Part shown: positions 24,757 through 34,217 of the stretch, in pieces
Layout: each line of letters begins with the position of its first letter
Position numbering within the stretch: position 1 is the first letter of the stretch
Origin: Symmachiella dynata
GTDB taxonomy: Bacteria > Planctomycetota > Planctomycetia > Planctomycetales > Planctomycetaceae
NCBI RefSeq assembly: GCF_007747995.1
Contig: NZ_CP036276.1
Coordinates: 6,376,001 to 6,440,000, forward strand
Reading direction: 5' to 3'
DNA length: 64,000 nucleotides
Position numbers and translations under genes: made by a program
Notes under the pieces: model-generated
Told to the model about the DNA's origin: nothing
What the model saw: only the letters and a program-made list of their open reading frames with translations
Databases searched by the model: none

Positions 24757-25782
24757 TCAATCGCGAAACCAACCGATTTTGGCGCGATTTTTATAATACA
24801 CCGTGCCGAGCTGATGCATGACCACGATGGAGACGTACAGCAGCAGCAGTGCCGAAATCGTGTGGACAAACAACATCATCAACAGACTGTCCGGCCCCAG
24901 CATAGACATGATCACGGCGCCCAATAAAAAATAGACGACCAACACACTGGCCGAGAGCAAGCAACAGGTTAAATATTGCCGTGGCAATTTGAAAATCGCC
25001 CCCAGAACGTACAGAGGGTTGGCAGCCAATATTGAATTGAACAGCGTCGCGGCCAGCAAGGCCATGGGTGAGTAAAATGCACCGATCAGCAGCAGGATTT
25101 CGCCGACTTCCGCAGGAGTCTCCCAGGCAAACCACCACCGGAGCAGGTGGAATCCCCACCAGGGAGACAATCCCAAGACAATCGCACCACACCAAGTGAC
25201 CGCATCTTGAAGCACATCTTCACCGGAGGATGTTTCAGGCAGTTCGACATCCCCTCCAGCGGCAACACGGACGACCTCGCTCAAAAAATGGAAAAAATAT
25301 CCCGCAGCGATCAACAGCACGAAAAGTCGAGCGATGTTGGCAACAAGAGACGGGATCGGAATTGACATCATGATTGCGACAAACGCAAAGCCGATTCCCC
25401 ATCCTAAAAGCGTGAATTTGTTTTCGTCCTGAAACGGGAACTGAAAACTGGCCAACCATGGCCGTTGGGAACGTCGCTTTTCCCGCGATGCTGACCGCCA
25501 AGCGGATGGGGCAGCCTTCGATGTGGGCGGCTCACTCGACCGTGCTGCCCGATATGTCGATTTGGTTCGCTTCCTGGAGGAACGCTGCGACGTGTCCATT
25601 CGTACAGAAACGAGATCGTCACTGCGGGGAGATTTACCGTCAACAGAATAAGCATCAGGATCCTCACCCAGCTTGGGAACCAACGTCTGTTCCTCACAGG
25701 CTGGACAGCGAACGACCTGACCGGCGCGCTGGTCGGGAACTCGTAACCGGGATCCGCAGTCACAACGAAATTCGATGGGCAT
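24757..25782 (-). CDS. Membrane protein with N-terminal zinc ribbon
   Basis: A 341-residue protein starting at ATG 25782 with AAAGG just upstream. The N-terminus has Cys7/Cys9 and Cys26/Cys29 (RCDCGSRL and CPACEEQ), a zinc ribbon common on planctomycete membrane proteins. A long Ser/Arg/Lys-rich linker follows, then about six hydrophobic segments from residue 130 onward (WGIGFAFVAIMMSIPIPSL and others). It resembles Yip1- or DUF-type membrane proteins, with no catalytic motif. Function unknown. Confidence 0.7.
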   Translation of the reverse strand: MPIEFRCDCGSRLRVPDQRAGQVVRCPACEEQTLVPKLGEDPDAYSVDGKSPRSDDLVSVRMDTSQRSSRKRTKSTYRAARSSEPPTSKAAPSAWRSASREKRRSQRPWLASFQFPFQDENKFTLLGWGIGFAFVAIMMSIPIPSLVANIARLFVLLIAAGYFFHFLSEVVRVAAGGDVELPETSSGEDVLQDAVTWCGAIVLGLSPWWGFHLLRWWFAWETPAEVGEILLLIGAFYSPMALLAATLFNSILAANPLYVLGAIFKLPRQYLTCCLLSASVLVVYFLLGAVIMSMLGPDSLLMMLFVHTISALLLLYVSIVVMHQLGTVYYKNRAKIGWFRD

Positions 25783-26291
25783 CGGCGGCCTTTGAGCTGA
25801 GAATGATCGATCCACTAAAGCGACTTGTTTTAAGAACCCGCGAGCGAGCGAATTTGCCTCTCTGAAAACGCAGAATCGGCAGATCAGGATCAATCAATAC
25901 TCCGTCCGGCTCGTGATTTTCGGACAGTGCTTTTTCGGCACAAAGAAAAAGAAAACGTTCCGCACAACAAGGCGCGGAACGTTTTCCAGTGTACCAATGG
26001 CGGAAGTGCGGGCCAACGCTTACCACCACGGCGATGAATATATAAAGCATTAATGATGCCAAATCGCACCGTTTTGAGCTAATAAACGCAACACACTGCT
26101 GCCAAAAGAGATACAAACCAAACAGACATCTCGATCAACCCGGCCACCTGAAAGAAGTGTCCCATAAATGAACACTGAACAGAATTGCGCGTATTATTTT
26201 GCGCCACATGCAGCACAATGCGACACACGCCCTAACTGCCCTGTTCCCTCCGCTTTGTGCACAACCCCCGCGCCCTCTCAATTCGATCACG
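25783..26291. other. Intergenic region with a terminator
   Basis: About 510 bp between two leftward genes. It contains one strong hairpin at 25951-25986. The rest is AT-rich with short spurious frames; I see no supported gene or RNA. Confidence 0.4.
25941..25986 (-). terminator. Rho-independent terminator
   Basis: A perfect 13-bp stem (GAAAACGTTCCGC at 25951-25963 with GCGGAACGTTTTC at 25974-25986) and a 10-base loop. On the minus strand it is followed by TTTTTCTTTG. It would end leftward transcription arriving from the gene at 26292-27083. Confidence 0.75.
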
Positions 26292-27083
26292 CTATTTATC
26301 TTTTTTCTTATCGATCTCAGCGAAAGGATTGGCCACTGCATTACCTTCGGATTTTTTATCCGACTTCGAGGCGGTGGACGAGCCGCGTGAACGCCTGCGG
26401 CCGCGCTTGGAGCCCTTTTCCTGAGCCGCAAAATACTTTTCGGCAGTCAACGGATTCTCCAGATTGACCTCGACCCCGGTCGCCTTAAAACGACCGCGAG
26501 TTGGTCTACCAGCCAACACGACCCCCGCTCCTGGAACAATCAATGCGTGGTTCGCCGATTCGATTTTGACCTTATAGCCTTCCTCCAACTGCACGATGCC
26601 CGGACCACCGCGCCCGATGTTGATCGCCATCTGCTCCTTATCCAACTGAGTGATCACCCCCATCACCTCGAGGACTTCATCAGTCTTGCCCTTTTTGACA
26701 CCGCGAAACCGCGAGCCATCCAAGTAAACTTTGAATTCCTTGCCGAACAACTTCTTATCTTTAGTTTGGTAAGCCTTTGTATAGACGACTGCGCCGCGCC
26801 GTAGAAAGCCGGAATCCCCGTCTCCCTTGATCACCAGGGGCGTACGCGTTGTGAGCAGTTGCTCGACGGTTTCCCCGTCCTCCGTCTCGATCGACAAGAC
26901 CAGCGTGCGGCCTTTTTTCTCGACGGATTTGATTTTTCCCGCCAGAGTATTTGCCGGATCGGGCTTTGTGGTCTTATTTTGAGCAAACGCCGACTCTGCA
27001 GCCAGCAGCGCTAGTGCGACCAATCCGGCTGTCATTGCGCTGTATCGCATCGCCTGCCTGAGGTTATGGGATCGCAGCATCAT
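26292..27083 (-). CDS. Exported protein of unknown function
   Basis: A 263-residue protein with a signal peptide (ALLAAESAFAQ, cleaved near residue 35). The mature part is beta-rich (AGKIKSVEKKGRTLVLSI; GVITQLDKEQMAINIGRGG), suggesting small barrel-like domains, and ends in a Lys/Arg/Ser-rich tail (KRGRRRSRGSSTASKSDKK) that could bind polyanions. GGAG lies about 6 bp upstream of ATG 27083, which is the first of two ATGs in tandem. I do not recognise a named domain. Confidence 0.75.
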   Translation of the reverse strand: MMLRSHNLRQAMRYSAMTAGLVALALLAAESAFAQNKTTKPDPANTLAGKIKSVEKKGRTLVLSIETEDGETVEQLLTTRTPLVIKGDGDSGFLRRGAVVYTKAYQTKDKKLFGKEFKVYLDGSRFRGVKKGKTDEVLEVMGVITQLDKEQMAINIGRGGPGIVQLEEGYKVKIESANHALIVPGAGVVLAGRPTRGRFKATGVEVNLENPLTAEKYFAAQEKGSKRGRRRSRGSSTASKSDKKSEGNAVANPFAEIDKKKDK

Positions 27084-27288
27084 CTGTGCTCCTGACGTGA
27101 AAATAAATGGGTCTGCTTGCCTGTTGAAGCGGGCATAGCGAACCTATGTGACTTCGGAGACCTCGTTCGTTAGGATACACCGGTTGAGTGCCGACGGCAA
27201 TCATTTTCCAGATGGCGAGATGAATCCCCCGCGAATCGTCGCGACGGAAGGATTTTGAAATCACCCAAGATTAAAAAGACGCGCCCCG

Positions 27289-28113
27289 ATGACTACAGAT
27301 GCTGACAACGGCGGACAACCCGCTTCTCCTTGGACCGTGCCTCAATTTTCAGCGGCAAAACAACAGGGCCGCAAGCTCACCGTGTTGACGGCGTACGACT
27401 TCACTTGGGCTCAGCTGTTGGATGAAATCGGCATCGACGCCATTCTTGTCGGCGACACGCTGGGCATGGTCGTCCAAGGCCGCAACTCCACGTTACGGGT
27501 CACAGTGGATCAGATGATCTACCATGCGGAGATGGTTGTCCGCGCGGTCAAGCAGGCGTTGGTGATCGTGGATATGCCGTTCATGTCGTTTCACGTCAGC
27601 CCCGAACAGGCGATGGAAAACGCCGGACGATTGATCAAAGAAACAGGCGCCGCAGCGGTCAAACTCGAAGGGGGAGTCAACCAGGCGGGCACCATTGCAA
27701 AATTGACGGGCGCCGATGTGCCGGTGATGGCTCACGTCGGACTCAAGCCACAATCGGTCCTCTCCATTGGCGGCTACAAAGTCCAGCGAGCCAAACAACC
27801 ATTGCTGGACGATGCCTTAGCTGCTCAAGAAGCGGGGGCATTTGCGATTGTTTTGGAGTGCGTCCCGCGGGAAATTGCCGCCGAAATCACAGCCACGCTG
27901 ACGATCCCCACAATCGGCATTGGTGCTGGCCCGGATTGCGATGGACAGGTTTTGGTGACCAACGACATGCTGGGGCTAACCCCTGGATTCACACCGAAAT
28001 TTCTCAAAAAATACGCTGACCTGCGAAACACTGTCGAAACATCGGTGCGGAATTACATCCAGGAAACCCGTGACAATTCGTTTCCAGACGATTCGCACAG
28101 CTTCCACGAATGA
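27289..28113 (+). CDS. panB: 3-methyl-2-oxobutanoate hydroxymethyltransferase
   Basis: A 274-residue enzyme that transfers a hydroxymethyl group from methylene-tetrahydrofolate to alpha-ketoisovalerate, the first committed step to pantothenate and CoA. Signatures: TVLTAYDFTWAQLLDEIGID, ILVGDTLGMVVQGRNSTL, VDMPFMSFHVS, AAAVKLEGG, VMAHVGLKPQSV, IVLECVPREIA and TIGIGAGPDCDGQVLV. The metal ligands (Asp in VGDTLG, Glu in KLEGG) and catalytic Glu (VLECVP) are present. No panC or panD is adjacent. Confidence 0.95.
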   Translation: MTTDADNGGQPASPWTVPQFSAAKQQGRKLTVLTAYDFTWAQLLDEIGIDAILVGDTLGMVVQGRNSTLRVTVDQMIYHAEMVVRAVKQALVIVDMPFMSFHVSPEQAMENAGRLIKETGAAAVKLEGGVNQAGTIAKLTGADVPVMAHVGLKPQSVLSIGGYKVQRAKQPLLDDALAAQEAGAFAIVLECVPREIAAEITATLTIPTIGIGAGPDCDGQVLVTNDMLGLTPGFTPKFLKKYADLRNTVETSVRNYIQETRDNSFPDDSHSFHE

Positions 28114-28160
28114 TGCTGCTCAGCAATCGGGTGGGTCAGTTCAAGTTGTCATGCATTGAG

Positions 28161-28343
28161 TTAGTTGAGCTGCAATTCCGCCTCTTGTGTTTTCAGGTAC
28201 AGGATCTCTTCCCAGTAGTTCAGTTCGCCATCCGTGGAGGTTATGCCCAAGCGGACGTATTCGTCGGTAATCTCCACAACGGTTAAGGTCAAGTTTTTGC
28301 CAAACTGAATCGATTCGCTTTCAGCACGTGAGATGACTTGCAT
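28161..28343 (-). CDS. Divergent CsrA-family RNA-binding regulator
   Basis: A 60-residue protein matching CsrA in length and strand pattern: MQVISRAESESIQFGKNLTL, then TVVEITDEYVRLGI, then WEEILYLKTQEAE. CsrA dimers bind GGA-containing hairpins in mRNAs to alter translation. Arg6 is kept, but the second key RNA contact, Arg44 (in the usual VHREEI), is Trp here, and His43 is Tyr. ATG 28343 is chosen because AAGAGG lies 7 bp upstream; the frame is open to 28532, but the extra residues are not CsrA-like. Confidence 0.78.
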   Translation of the reverse strand: MQVISRAESESIQFGKNLTLTVVEITDEYVRLGITSTDGELNYWEEILYLKTQEAELQLN

Positions 28344-28698
28344 CAACCAGCCTCTTGAATCTGAATAAGAGTCGAAAGAAGAAATCAGAAAACACGCATC
28401 AAACGTCATGCGTTGGTGTCCCATTTTGTCGAACACTCCTCGGAAGAGCAAGCTCCAAAACGCAGGATTATGAATGAAAAAAGTCTTTGTGTTTTCAGGA
28501 ATCGATACTTGACAAATTACGTTTGCGCGCACCTAAGTGATGAAACAACGACCACGTGACATGGTAACATGTTACCAAAACTGCAAAGTAAACAACGGAA
28601 TGCACTCGTCCGGACAACTGTGAAAATTCAATCTCAAAACCAAGCCGCGGCGCTTGTGATGACGCATTGCTTTGACGCCTCAAGAGAACCGAAACACC
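28344..28698. other. Divergent intergenic region with palindrome
   Basis: About 355 bp between the leftward CsrA-like gene and the rightward dehydrogenase. It holds a 16-bp perfect palindrome at 28562-28577 and no other clear feature. Confidence 0.4.
28562..28577. promoter_or_regulatory. 16-bp perfect palindrome, candidate operator
   Basis: TGGTAACATGTTACCA is perfectly self-complementary and lies 122 bp before the dehydrogenase start. The form suits a dimeric HTH regulator. No regulator gene is adjacent, so the assignment rests on symmetry only. Confidence 0.4.
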
Positions 28699-29703
28699 AT
28701 GAAAAAACTTGTCATCTATCCGCCTGTCGACGACCTGCGCTTGCAAAGAATTCTTGATGCGGCGCAAGACATGGTGGTTGTGAATGCAGCGGATCAAGCC
28801 ACTGCCGACGAAGCAATCGTCGAAGCCACCGCGTTCTTTGGCAAGCTCACGCCACAGCTATTAGCGCGTGCCAAAAAATTGGAATGGGTGCAGTCCCCGA
28901 CCGCTAGTTTGGAGCATTACCTCTTCCCGGAATTGGTCGCGCATCCTTGCCAGTTGACGAATATGCGAGGCTTGTTTTACGACGTCATCGCGGATCATGT
29001 GCTGGGCTACGTGCTGATGTTCGCGCGAAATTCCCATATTTATTTGCGGCAACAAATGCAATCGCGTTGGGAACCGGTTGGCGGAGAAGACGCGCGGGCC
29101 GATTTTGTGAACGGGCCGGGTCAAGTCAATGCCATCGACCGCGGCGCACTGCATCTGGCCGATTGCACACTGGGGATTGTCGGCGTAGGAAGCATCGGTG
29201 GGGAAATCGCTTGTCGGGCGCGCGCCTTTGGCATGCATGTGCTGGGCGTCGATCCGGTCCGCCGTGAAATCCCCGATGTCCTGCCGGAAATTTGGCCGAT
29301 CCGCCAACTCCCCGACCTGTTGGCCTCCAGTGATTTTGTGGTGATCGCCGCCCCGCACACGCCGGAGACAGAAAAACTTTTCTCTGCCCAGCAGTTTCAG
29401 CAAATGCGTGACTCGGCCTATCTGATCAATATCGGACGGGGGGCGATTGTCGATCTAGCGGCGCTGAGTACCGCTCTCGAAGCAGGACAGATTGCCGGCG
29501 CCGCTCTGGACGTGTTTGAAGTCGAACCGCTTCCCGCTGACCACGCGTTGTGGGGTATGGAAAACGTACTGATCACGCCGCACGTAGCAGCCGCCTCACC
29601 GCGCATCGCCGAACGGCATACCGAAACACTACTGGAGAATATTCGCCGTTACATCAACGGTGAAGAGTTCTTGACCCCTGCTGACAAACAGAAGTGGTTT
29701 TGA
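28699..29703 (+). CDS. D-2-hydroxyacid dehydrogenase
   Basis: A 334-residue NAD(P)-dependent oxidoreductase of the phosphoglycerate/formate dehydrogenase family. The nucleotide-binding motif is LGIVGVGSIGGEIACRARAF. The catalytic trio is Arg in YLINIGRGAIVDL, Glu in DVFEVEPLP and His in VLITPHVAAASP. It would interconvert a 2-oxoacid and a D-2-hydroxyacid in the cytoplasm; specificity cannot be read. ATG 28699 starts the conserved fold; an in-frame ATG 27 bp upstream is less likely. Confidence 0.88.
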   Translation: MKKLVIYPPVDDLRLQRILDAAQDMVVVNAADQATADEAIVEATAFFGKLTPQLLARAKKLEWVQSPTASLEHYLFPELVAHPCQLTNMRGLFYDVIADHVLGYVLMFARNSHIYLRQQMQSRWEPVGGEDARADFVNGPGQVNAIDRGALHLADCTLGIVGVGSIGGEIACRARAFGMHVLGVDPVRREIPDVLPEIWPIRQLPDLLASSDFVVIAAPHTPETEKLFSAQQFQQMRDSAYLINIGRGAIVDLAALSTALEAGQIAGAALDVFEVEPLPADHALWGMENVLITPHVAAASPRIAERHTETLLENIRRYINGEEFLTPADKQKWF

Positions 29704-29729
29704 GCGTGCGGGATGGAATGGCCGGCCTA

Positions 29730-31745
29730 TCAGCGTCGGCGACGCAGCACGATGAAGTAGCCATCGGTGCGATCGGGTAACAATTCCCAGGTTTGCGGGC
29801 TGTCGCGAAATTCCTTGACCTCGCTGGGCAGCTTGATGTTGCTGTAGCGATGCCGCGTATCGATCACGATATAATCCGTGTCGTCCGGGACAATGGGGCG
29901 GTAGTCGCTGTAGTCATACGACCGCGCGTAATGCGTGAAGCGCGGATGCACGAAATCGGTCGAGGCGACTTTTGATTCCGCGGGGATTTGCTCAATCACT
30001 TCCGCGAATTTCTCAGCCCGTTCGCCCGGCACGTACCAGCGTCCCCAATAAAAAGCAGATGTGGGATCCCAGAATGCGATTCCTGTTGGACCGATACTGA
30101 AAAACAAACCCGTACACAACGCGCAGGCGAATGCCCACCGCGGCCGGAATCGTGCGGTGGTTGTCAGCGACGCGGCTGCTGCCCAGAAAATTATCGGGAT
30201 CAACGGCGCATGGAAATGGTGTTGCGTATCACGGGCAATTTGATTCAGGCACAACACCCCAAACAACGGAGCCGCCACCGCCAACCGCGTGGGGGACAAC
30301 AATGGCAAGCCACCGAGCGGTAACAATAGATACATTGCGAACAGCAAGTTGCCCGGTGTGAACAAATACTCGGCCACTCGCAGTGGATGCATGAAGACAT
30401 TGCGCACCATTTCGCCGGGCGTTGCGCCCAGATCTTCGGGGAAATAACGTACGTAATGCACATCGCCGCCGCGAAATAAGGGGATGGCAAATTTGATCAC
30501 CAACATCAAATACAGCACCCCAAACAGCGCCAAACATCCCCCCAGCCACCAGAGTCGTTTGCGCGGCATGGTATGATCCGCCTCCGCCTGCCGGTGCAGG
30601 GCGATCCAAACTCCCAACGGGGCGATGATCATCGCGTAGTCTTCTTTGGCCGAGAGCGCCACGGCAAGTAACAACAGCATTGTTTTAACGCGCCCGCGCT
30701 CCCATTGATCGAGCGCGAAGAGTATCGCCGGCACGCCGAAACAAATCGGGCGGAACGTCTTGAAGTCGATTTCGATGTCTAAAAAATGCAGCGGAAAATA
30801 GAGCAGGTACGCGCCGGCGAGCAGGGCGGCCCCGCGGCGCGACCCGGAATGCCGCCTCCCGATGAAAAACACCGCCAACGCCCCGCTGGCTAAGGCGAGG
30901 GTTTCGCACAATTCCAACGTCAGGTGCGAACGCCAGATGAGATACACCGGCAACAACAACACATGCACGACTTGGATATGCTCGCCCAAAAACAGACGAA
31001 ACTCCGGCGGCTGCCGTTCGGTGTTGTAATCCAAAAAGCTGCGAAAGCCTTTGCCATGCGTGAGATTCCAAAGATGCTCTTCATACATCGCGGAATCGCC
31101 GTGTGGCGTTTGCAGTCCGTAATACAGCTGCCGGTTCATGGTGAAGAAACAGCCCACGAACAGCGCGATTCCCAACCACAATGCCCAGGGAACGCGCTGT
31201 GGTGGTGTGGTGTCGAGATTCTTGGATTCCTGCAGCGGCGCCGCCAATGTGAAAAATGTCGCCCCCCAACCGGCGCAGCTGATTGCCAACCAAAATGGCG
31301 TACTGGCGGTGACGAATGGATTCCACGTGCCTCCCAGGGAAACCAGCCACAGGATTTGCCAGACAAACGGCAGCAACAACCACGGCCAGCCTCGCCAGCC
31401 CCAGTAGGCGAGCGAATCGACGTATTCTTCGCCGCGTTTGCGACTCAACCAGGCCGCCCCGGCTAGCCACGTTGCGATACTCGCCGTGCCATTGATCAGC
31501 AGCAAACGGAAAAAGGGAACGACCGCTGTGAGTGCATTGGCGGCGGGATTGGCTTTTATTTCGCCGCCAAAAATGCCAACGACCTTTCGCCACAGGCCGG
31601 AACTGATCATATTGGAGGAGAGCGATTGATCCTCAAGCAGCATCTGCAGGCCGATGCAATAGGCCAACGTGCCACCAATCACCATGCCCAGCGCCCAAGA
31701 GAGACGCGGTGGCAGTGCCTGCGGACTGGCGTGAGGATTGGACAT
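29730..31745 (-). CDS. DUF2079 family polytopic membrane protein
   Basis: A 671-residue membrane protein with about 12-14 hydrophobic segments. The region GDSAMYEEHLWNLTHGKGF, followed by the loop PPEFRLFLGEHIQVVHVLLL, is the signature of DUF2079, a family related to GT-C-type lipid-linked glycosyltransferases. A soluble C-terminal part (YVPGERAEKFAEVIEQIPA onward) ends the protein. It may move sugars onto surface polymers. The start at ATG 31745 omits a Pro/Ser-rich upstream extension. It converges with the dehydrogenase gene. Confidence 0.75.
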   Translation of the reverse strand: MSNPHASPQALPPRLSWALGMVIGGTLAYCIGLQMLLEDQSLSSNMISSGLWRKVVGIFGGEIKANPAANALTAVVPFFRLLLINGTASIATWLAGAAWLSRKRGEEYVDSLAYWGWRGWPWLLLPFVWQILWLVSLGGTWNPFVTASTPFWLAISCAGWGATFFTLAAPLQESKNLDTTPPQRVPWALWLGIALFVGCFFTMNRQLYYGLQTPHGDSAMYEEHLWNLTHGKGFRSFLDYNTERQPPEFRLFLGEHIQVVHVLLLPVYLIWRSHLTLELCETLALASGALAVFFIGRRHSGSRRGAALLAGAYLLYFPLHFLDIEIDFKTFRPICFGVPAILFALDQWERGRVKTMLLLLAVALSAKEDYAMIIAPLGVWIALHRQAEADHTMPRKRLWWLGGCLALFGVLYLMLVIKFAIPLFRGGDVHYVRYFPEDLGATPGEMVRNVFMHPLRVAEYLFTPGNLLFAMYLLLPLGGLPLLSPTRLAVAAPLFGVLCLNQIARDTQHHFHAPLIPIIFWAAAASLTTTARFRPRWAFACALCTGLFFSIGPTGIAFWDPTSAFYWGRWYVPGERAEKFAEVIEQIPAESKVASTDFVHPRFTHYARSYDYSDYRPIVPDDTDYIVIDTRHRYSNIKLPSEVKEFRDSPQTWELLPDRTDGYFIVLRRRR

Positions 31746-31873
31746 GGACGGCTTCGATGGTACGGGAGAAATCTTGAATGGCGGCGACCGCCCCGTGATT
31801 GATGTTAGTGTAATCCTCCCCCGTTCATCCACTCCGCTTCCAGGGAATTCCTACGTAGGCAGAAAGACCAAAC

Positions 31874-32731
31874 ATGCGACAACCGATTTTTCTATTGTTA
31901 TTCAGTGCACTCGCCATCACGACGACGGGGGTCAGTCCGACTTTTGCTGAGTCTCCCCAGAGCATCGAGATGCCGAAGCGGGGGATTTGCGCACATCGCG
32001 GGGCGAGCAATACGCATCCGGAGAATACCTTAGCCGCGTTTCGCGAGGCGATTCGATTGGGGGCGCAGATGATCGAATTTGATGTTGCTCTCACCAAGGA
32101 CGGGCAACTGGTGTTGATGCACGACCCCAAACTCGACCGCACGACAGACGGTAGCGGCCCGGTCGGGGACTACACGATGGCGGAACTCAAGAAATTGGAT
32201 GCAGGAAGTTGGAAGTCGGCTGAATTTGCCGGAGAACGAATTCCGACGCTCGATGAAGCTTTAGAGGTGATGCCGGAAAATATTTGGTTGAATGTGCACC
32301 TGAAAGGGAATGCGGAATTGGCCGAGAAGACGACGCAGCGAATCATCGCGCATCAGCGGCAGCATCAAGCATTTTTGGCCTGCAACAAAAAAGCCGCCGA
32401 GGCAGCCCGTCGCGTTGATGCGGATATTCTCATCTGCAACATGGAGCGCCAAGGCAATAACCTGCAATACGTCGACGAAACGATCGCCATGGGAGCGGGC
32501 TTTATTCAATTGCTGCGTGGAAAAACGGTTTCCCCCGACCACACGCAAAAACTCACGATGCACCACGTGCGGATCAATTATTGTTGTGCGAACGATGCGG
32601 AGGTCGTGCGGCAATTGTTTCAAAGCGGCGTCCAATTCCCGCTGGTCGATGAATTGGCGGCGATGCTAAAGGTGGCGGACGAGGCCGGCATCGCGCGGTT
32701 GAAACCGGTCTATCGGCCGAAGGCAAAGTGA
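31874..32731 (+). CDS. Exported glycerophosphodiester phosphodiesterase
   Basis: A 285-residue protein with a signal peptide (LLLFSALAITTTGVSPTFAES). The GDPD TIM barrel follows: the HRG motif in CAHRGASNTHPENTLAAF, metal ligands in IEFDVALTKDGQLVLMHDP, and LDEALEVMPENIWLNVHLKG. It hydrolyses glycerophosphodiesters to glycerol-3-phosphate and an alcohol. At the usual IEIK position it reads LNVHLK, so the third metal ligand is changed. AGAAAG lies just upstream of ATG 31874. Confidence 0.88.
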   Translation: MRQPIFLLLFSALAITTTGVSPTFAESPQSIEMPKRGICAHRGASNTHPENTLAAFREAIRLGAQMIEFDVALTKDGQLVLMHDPKLDRTTDGSGPVGDYTMAELKKLDAGSWKSAEFAGERIPTLDEALEVMPENIWLNVHLKGNAELAEKTTQRIIAHQRQHQAFLACNKKAAEAARRVDADILICNMERQGNNLQYVDETIAMGAGFIQLLRGKTVSPDHTQKLTMHHVRINYCCANDAEVVRQLFQSGVQFPLVDELAAMLKVADEAGIARLKPVYRPKAK

Positions 32732-32771
32732 CAGGGCTGGTCATCAACGGCCCTCCAAGTCTAGCGATCCC

Positions 32772-32851
32772 GGGTGGCACTGGCGGCTTGCCCGTTAGTG
32801 TTTTGCTGCATCACGTAATTCGCACTGGCGGACAAGCCGCCAGTGGCACCC
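32772..32851. repeat. Inverted pair of GCCACTGGCGG repeats, probable terminator
   Basis: Each unit is a hairpin, for example CACTGGCGG-ACAAG-CCGCCAGTG in the right unit (32821-32851). The left unit (32772-32800) is a diverged copy in opposite orientation. TTTTTT follows the right unit, so it can end rightward transcription from the phosphodiesterase gene. A 30-bp identical copy lies at 53326-53355. Confidence 0.8.
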
Positions 32852-32897
32852 TTTTTTAATACACCATGAACGTGGATACCGTGATAGGGGCGTGCCG

Positions 32898-34118
32898 TTG
32901 AAAATCACCGAAGTGAAAACGATCCTCACCGCTCCGGCGGGGATTCGACTGGTGGTGGTCAAAGTGCTGACCGACCAACCGGGGCTGTACGGGCTGGGCT
33001 GCGCGACCTTCACACAACGTGCGCGGGTGGTGCAGACAGCGGTCGATGAATATTTGCGGCCGTTCTTGCTTGGTAAAAATCCGCTCGACATCGAAGACAT
33101 CTGGCAGTCGGCGTTTGTCAGTTCCTATTGGAGGAATGGTCCGGTGCTGAACAATGCCCTGAGTGGTGTCGATATGGCGCTGTGGGATATCCTGGGAAAA
33201 GTCGCCGGAGTGCCCGTCTATCAACTGTTGGGAGGCAAATGCCGCACAGCTGTCGATACGTATCGGCATGCCTCGGGCAGTGATTTCCAAGAAGTCGAAG
33301 ACCAAGTCCGCGGATTTCTACAGGCGGGTTACCGCCATGTGCGGGCGCAGGTCGCGATTCCCGGTATGGGGACCTATGGCAGTGGAGAGACAACGGGCGC
33401 GGGAGATGTTCCTGAAAATCGCCGCACCGAAATCTGGGAACCACGCCCCTACGTTCGGGCGATTCCGCGATTGTTTGAGCATCTGCGAAATCAACTAGGC
33501 GACGAAGTGGAATTGATTCACGACGTGCACGAACGTGTGCCGCCGACTTTGGCGATGGGACTGGCCAAAGATTTGGAGCAACTTCGTTTGTTCTATCTGG
33601 AGGATCCGTTTAGTCCGGAGGATGCGAGTTATTTTTCGCAGTTGCGGCAACAAACCAGCACGCCGCTAGCCATGGGTGAGTTGTTCAATAATCCGCATGA
33701 ATGGATGCCGTTGGTGAGCGGGAGACTGATTGATTTTATTCGCGTGCATATTTCGCAAATCGGGGGACTGACCCCCGCTCGCAAAATGACCGCCATGTGT
33801 GAGTTGTTTGGCGTGCGGACCGCTTGGCATGGACCAGGGGATGTCTCGCCGGTGGGGCATGCGGCCAATATTCACCTGGATTTGGCTGTCCCGAATTTTG
33901 GCATTCAAGAAGCCCACGCATTCAACCAAGCCGAACAGGATGTCTTCCCCGGCTGCCCGGAATTGCGTGACGGGTATTACCATGTGAATGATCGTCCCGG
34001 ACTGGGGATTGACCTCGATGAAACGTTGGCGGCGAAGTTCCCAATCACCGGCGCCCCGCCGTTTGATATGTTCTGGGGCAATTATCGCCGCGCAGACGGC
34101 ACGATCGTCAAACCGTAA
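32898..34118 (+). CDS. Enolase-superfamily sugar-acid dehydratase (ManD/RspA-like)
   Basis: A 406-residue mandelate racemase/muconate-lactonizing-type enzyme, closest in pattern to D-mannonate dehydratase. Signatures: NALSGVDMALWDILGK, YRHVRAQVAIPG, ELIHDVHERVPP, FYLEDPFSPED, PLAMGELFNNPHEW, RVHISQIGGLTPARKM and AWHGPGDVSPVGHAA. The metal ligands Asp (HDVH), Glu (LEDP) and Glu (GELF) are present. TTG 32898 is chosen over GTG 32892 because AGGGG is then 7 bp upstream and the protein begins MKITEVK, typical of the family. Likely cytoplasmic sugar-acid catabolism. Confidence 0.85.
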   Translation: MKITEVKTILTAPAGIRLVVVKVLTDQPGLYGLGCATFTQRARVVQTAVDEYLRPFLLGKNPLDIEDIWQSAFVSSYWRNGPVLNNALSGVDMALWDILGKVAGVPVYQLLGGKCRTAVDTYRHASGSDFQEVEDQVRGFLQAGYRHVRAQVAIPGMGTYGSGETTGAGDVPENRRTEIWEPRPYVRAIPRLFEHLRNQLGDEVELIHDVHERVPPTLAMGLAKDLEQLRLFYLEDPFSPEDASYFSQLRQQTSTPLAMGELFNNPHEWMPLVSGRLIDFIRVHISQIGGLTPARKMTAMCELFGVRTAWHGPGDVSPVGHAANIHLDLAVPNFGIQEAHAFNQAEQDVFPGCPELRDGYYHVNDRPGLGIDLDETLAAKFPITGAPPFDMFWGNYRRADGTIVKP

Positions 34119-34217
34119 CATCCCCGCCGTTCGTATCCTCCTGGCGTCCAGTTCGATACAATCAAACAACACCGTATTTTTTCGTCGGTCGTCAACTCGA
34201 TTCGAGGTGTTGTTGAT

